Part shown: piece after piece, positions 4,207 to 5,533 of the stretch | Layout of the letters: the number at the start of each line of letters is the position of its first letter | Position numbering within the stretch: the stretch's first letter is position 1 | Origin: Actinomycetota bacterium | GTDB lineage: Bacteria; Actinomycetota; AC-67 | Reading direction: 5' to 3' | NCBI GenBank assembly: GCA_005883175.1 | Contig: VAYV01000050.1 | Location: 1 to 5,533 of the forward strand | DNA length: 5,533 bases | Notes under the pieces: generated by a model | Told to the model about the DNA's origin: nothing | Seen by the model: only the letters and a program-made list of their open reading frames with translations | Database searches by the model: none | Translations under genes and position numbers: made by a program

Positions 4207-5533
4207 ATGCTCGATACCGCGCTCGAAACGCTGATCGAAGCCTCGCCAGCCCTGGAGGAGGCCTCTTCCGTGCTGCTCGAAAACGGCACGTTGACCGTCG
4301 TCGATCCCGCGCGGGCGCTCGTCCTCGCAGCATTGGCGCGCGCCGGCGACTCGTGGCTCGTCGTCGTCCCGACGCTGCGCGATGCCGAGCGGCTCGGGGC
4401 GGAGCTCCGCGCCTTCACCCGCGCCGTCGCGATGTTCCCCCCGTGGGAAACGCTGCCGCACGAGCGCCTGTCGCCGCGGCCGGAGACGGTCGCGCGCCGC
4501 CTGGAAGCACTGAAGCGCGCGCGCAGCGGCGAGGCGCACATCGTGATCGCGCCGGTCTTAGCCGCGATGCAGCACATGGTGCCGGGCGCGGAAAGCATCG
4601 AGCCGGTGGTGGTCGCACAGGGCCAGACCTACGATCCCGAGGTGCTCGTGCGCGATCTTGTCGCGCTCGACTACCACCGGACCGAGCTCGTCGAACGGCG
4701 CGGCGAGGTCGCGGTCAGGGGCGGTCTCATCGACGTCTTCCCGCCAACAAGTGATCACCCGATCCGCATCGAGTTCTTCGGCGACGAGGTCGAGTCGATG
4801 CGCGCATTCGCCGTAGCCAGTCAACGGTCGCTCGACCGCGTGGAACGCATGGAGGCGTACCCGTGTCGCGAGCTGTTGCCGACCGACGAGGTCCGCGGCC
4901 GCGCGATCGCAGCGATCGAGAAGCACCCCGGCGAGCGGATCGAGCTGAACCGTCTCGCCGACGGTATGACGTTCGAAGGCGTCGAGGCGCTGATCGACTC
5001 GCTCTGGGATGAGCCGCCCGTGCTCCGTGACGCGCTGCCCGCGGGGACGCGCGTGCTCGTCGTCGATCCCAAGCGCACCGACGACCGCGCGCACGAGCTC
5101 ATGCGCGAGGTCGAAGAGCTGCGCGAGGCGGCGTGGTCGTCGGCCGGTGAAGGCGGGCGCGCGCCGGCGAGCGGCGGGCTGGCCGACCCCGAAACGGCGC
5201 TCGGCGAGGTGCGCGCGCGCATAACGCCGTTCCGCGGAGACAACCCGATCTTGGAGGCAAGCGTCTGGGACGTCGCGCGCGGCGACGTCGACAAGATGGC
5301 GTCCGCGGCGAAGCAGCTGATGCGAGATGGCGTGCGCGTGATCGCGACCGCTGCGACGACGGGCGCGGCCGAGCGCATCCGCGAGGTTCTGCGCAGCAAA
5401 GACATCCCGGCGGAATTCCTCGATGCGAACTCTGGTCAGGCCGCCGTCGCCGTTGCGCCGATCGAGGAAGGCTTCTGGTCGCCGGCGCTCGGGCTCGCGC
5501 TGATCGGCGAGTCCGATCTGTTCGGGAAGCGCC
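4207..5533 (+). CDS. mfd: Transcription-repair coupling factor Mfd, N-terminal part (3' truncated by window edge)
   Basis: Mfd is an ATP-driven DNA translocase that removes RNA polymerase stalled at lesions and recruits UvrA. The 442 codons present cover the N-terminal UvrB-like module and the next domain; the RNA-polymerase-interacting and helicase domains lie beyond the window. Landmarks: FPPWETLPHERLSP (77-90), the UvrB-homology segment ERRGEVAVRGGLIDVFPP (163-180), RIEFFGDEVESMRAF (187-201) with SQRSLDRVE after it, YPCRELLP (218-225), and ESDLFGKR at the cut end (435-442). These align, from memory, with the mycobacterial protein, whose N-terminus also supports ATG 4207. The frame is open back to 3919 but has no ATG, GTG or TTG before 4207. 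There is no Shine-Dalgarno sequence; the ATG is instead preceded by a hairpin, so leaderless or structure-controlled initiation is possible. Residues 311-326 (Gly/Ala/Ser-rich) look like a disordered loop. Confidence 0.95.
   Translation, partial: MLDTALETLIEASPALEEASSVLLENGTLTVVDPARALVLAALARAGDSWLVVVPTLRDAERLGAELRAFTRAVAMFPPWETLPHERLSPRPETVARRLEALKRARSGEAHIVIAPVLAAMQHMVPGAESIEPVVVAQGQTYDPEVLVRDLVALDYHRTELVERRGEVAVRGGLIDVFPPTSDHPIRIEFFGDEVESMRAFAVASQRSLDRVERMEAYPCRELLPTDEVRGRAIAAIEKHPGERIELNRLADGMTFEGVEALIDSLWDEPPVLRDALPAGTRVLVVDPKRTDDRAHELMREVEELREAAWSSAGEGGRAPASGGLADPETALGEVRARITPFRGDNPILEASVWDVARGDVDKMASAAKQLMRDGVRVIATAATTGAAERIREVLRSKDIPAEFLDANSGQAAVAVAPIEEGFWSPALGLALIGESDLFGKR

Noticed and set aside
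3885..4598. A 237-codon minus-strand frame running from mfd into the spacer.
   Set aside because: Most of it is antisense to the conserved N-terminus of Mfd, and its product is serine/arginine-rich low-complexity sequence.

Overview
This is a high-GC bacterial window whose gene order, glmU (3' part) – prs – small membrane protein – rplY/ctc – pth – mfd (5' part), matches the arrangement familiar from Actinomycetota. Protein details support that placement. Prs carries actinobacterial-style THGVLSDPA and NTLPIPPEK segments, Pth has GGGDAGHNG, and the start of Mfd aligns well with the mycobacterial protein from memory. The exact lineage cannot be read from the window, but it looks like a chromosomal housekeeping locus rather than a mobile region.

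Layout: positions 1-573 hold the C-terminal acetyltransferase half of GlmU, overlapping by 4 nt (GTGA) with prs (570-1547). A short gap leads to an 80-residue single-helix membrane protein (1595-1837) with a very strong ribosome binding site. A candidate sigma-70-type promoter then precedes rplY/ctc (1909-2595), followed 12 nt later by pth (2608-3669). The pth frame does not end at the usual hydrolase length: it continues into a full AHSA1-like SRPBCC domain, giving a 353-residue two-domain protein.

Between pth and mfd lie about 540 nt. On the minus strand this stretch contains a convincing 56-codon membrane-protein gene (3888 to 3718). It is preceded, 6 nt upstream, by a less certain 70-codon Arg/Pro-rich reading frame (4107 to 3895). 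The two would form a small operon convergent with pth and divergent from mfd. The 99-nt divergent spacer holds two strong hairpins. One overlaps the only Shine-Dalgarno-like sequence of the minus-strand operon. The other is followed by a T-rich tail and sits directly before the mfd start codon. mfd begins at 4207 and runs off the right edge after 442 codons.

Functionally, the plus-strand genes serve cell-wall precursor synthesis (UDP-GlcNAc), PRPP supply, 5S rRNA/ribosome assembly, recycling of stalled peptidyl-tRNAs and transcription-coupled repair. The items most worth a second look are the Pth–SRPBCC fusion, the minus-strand small-gene pair and the structured mfd leader.
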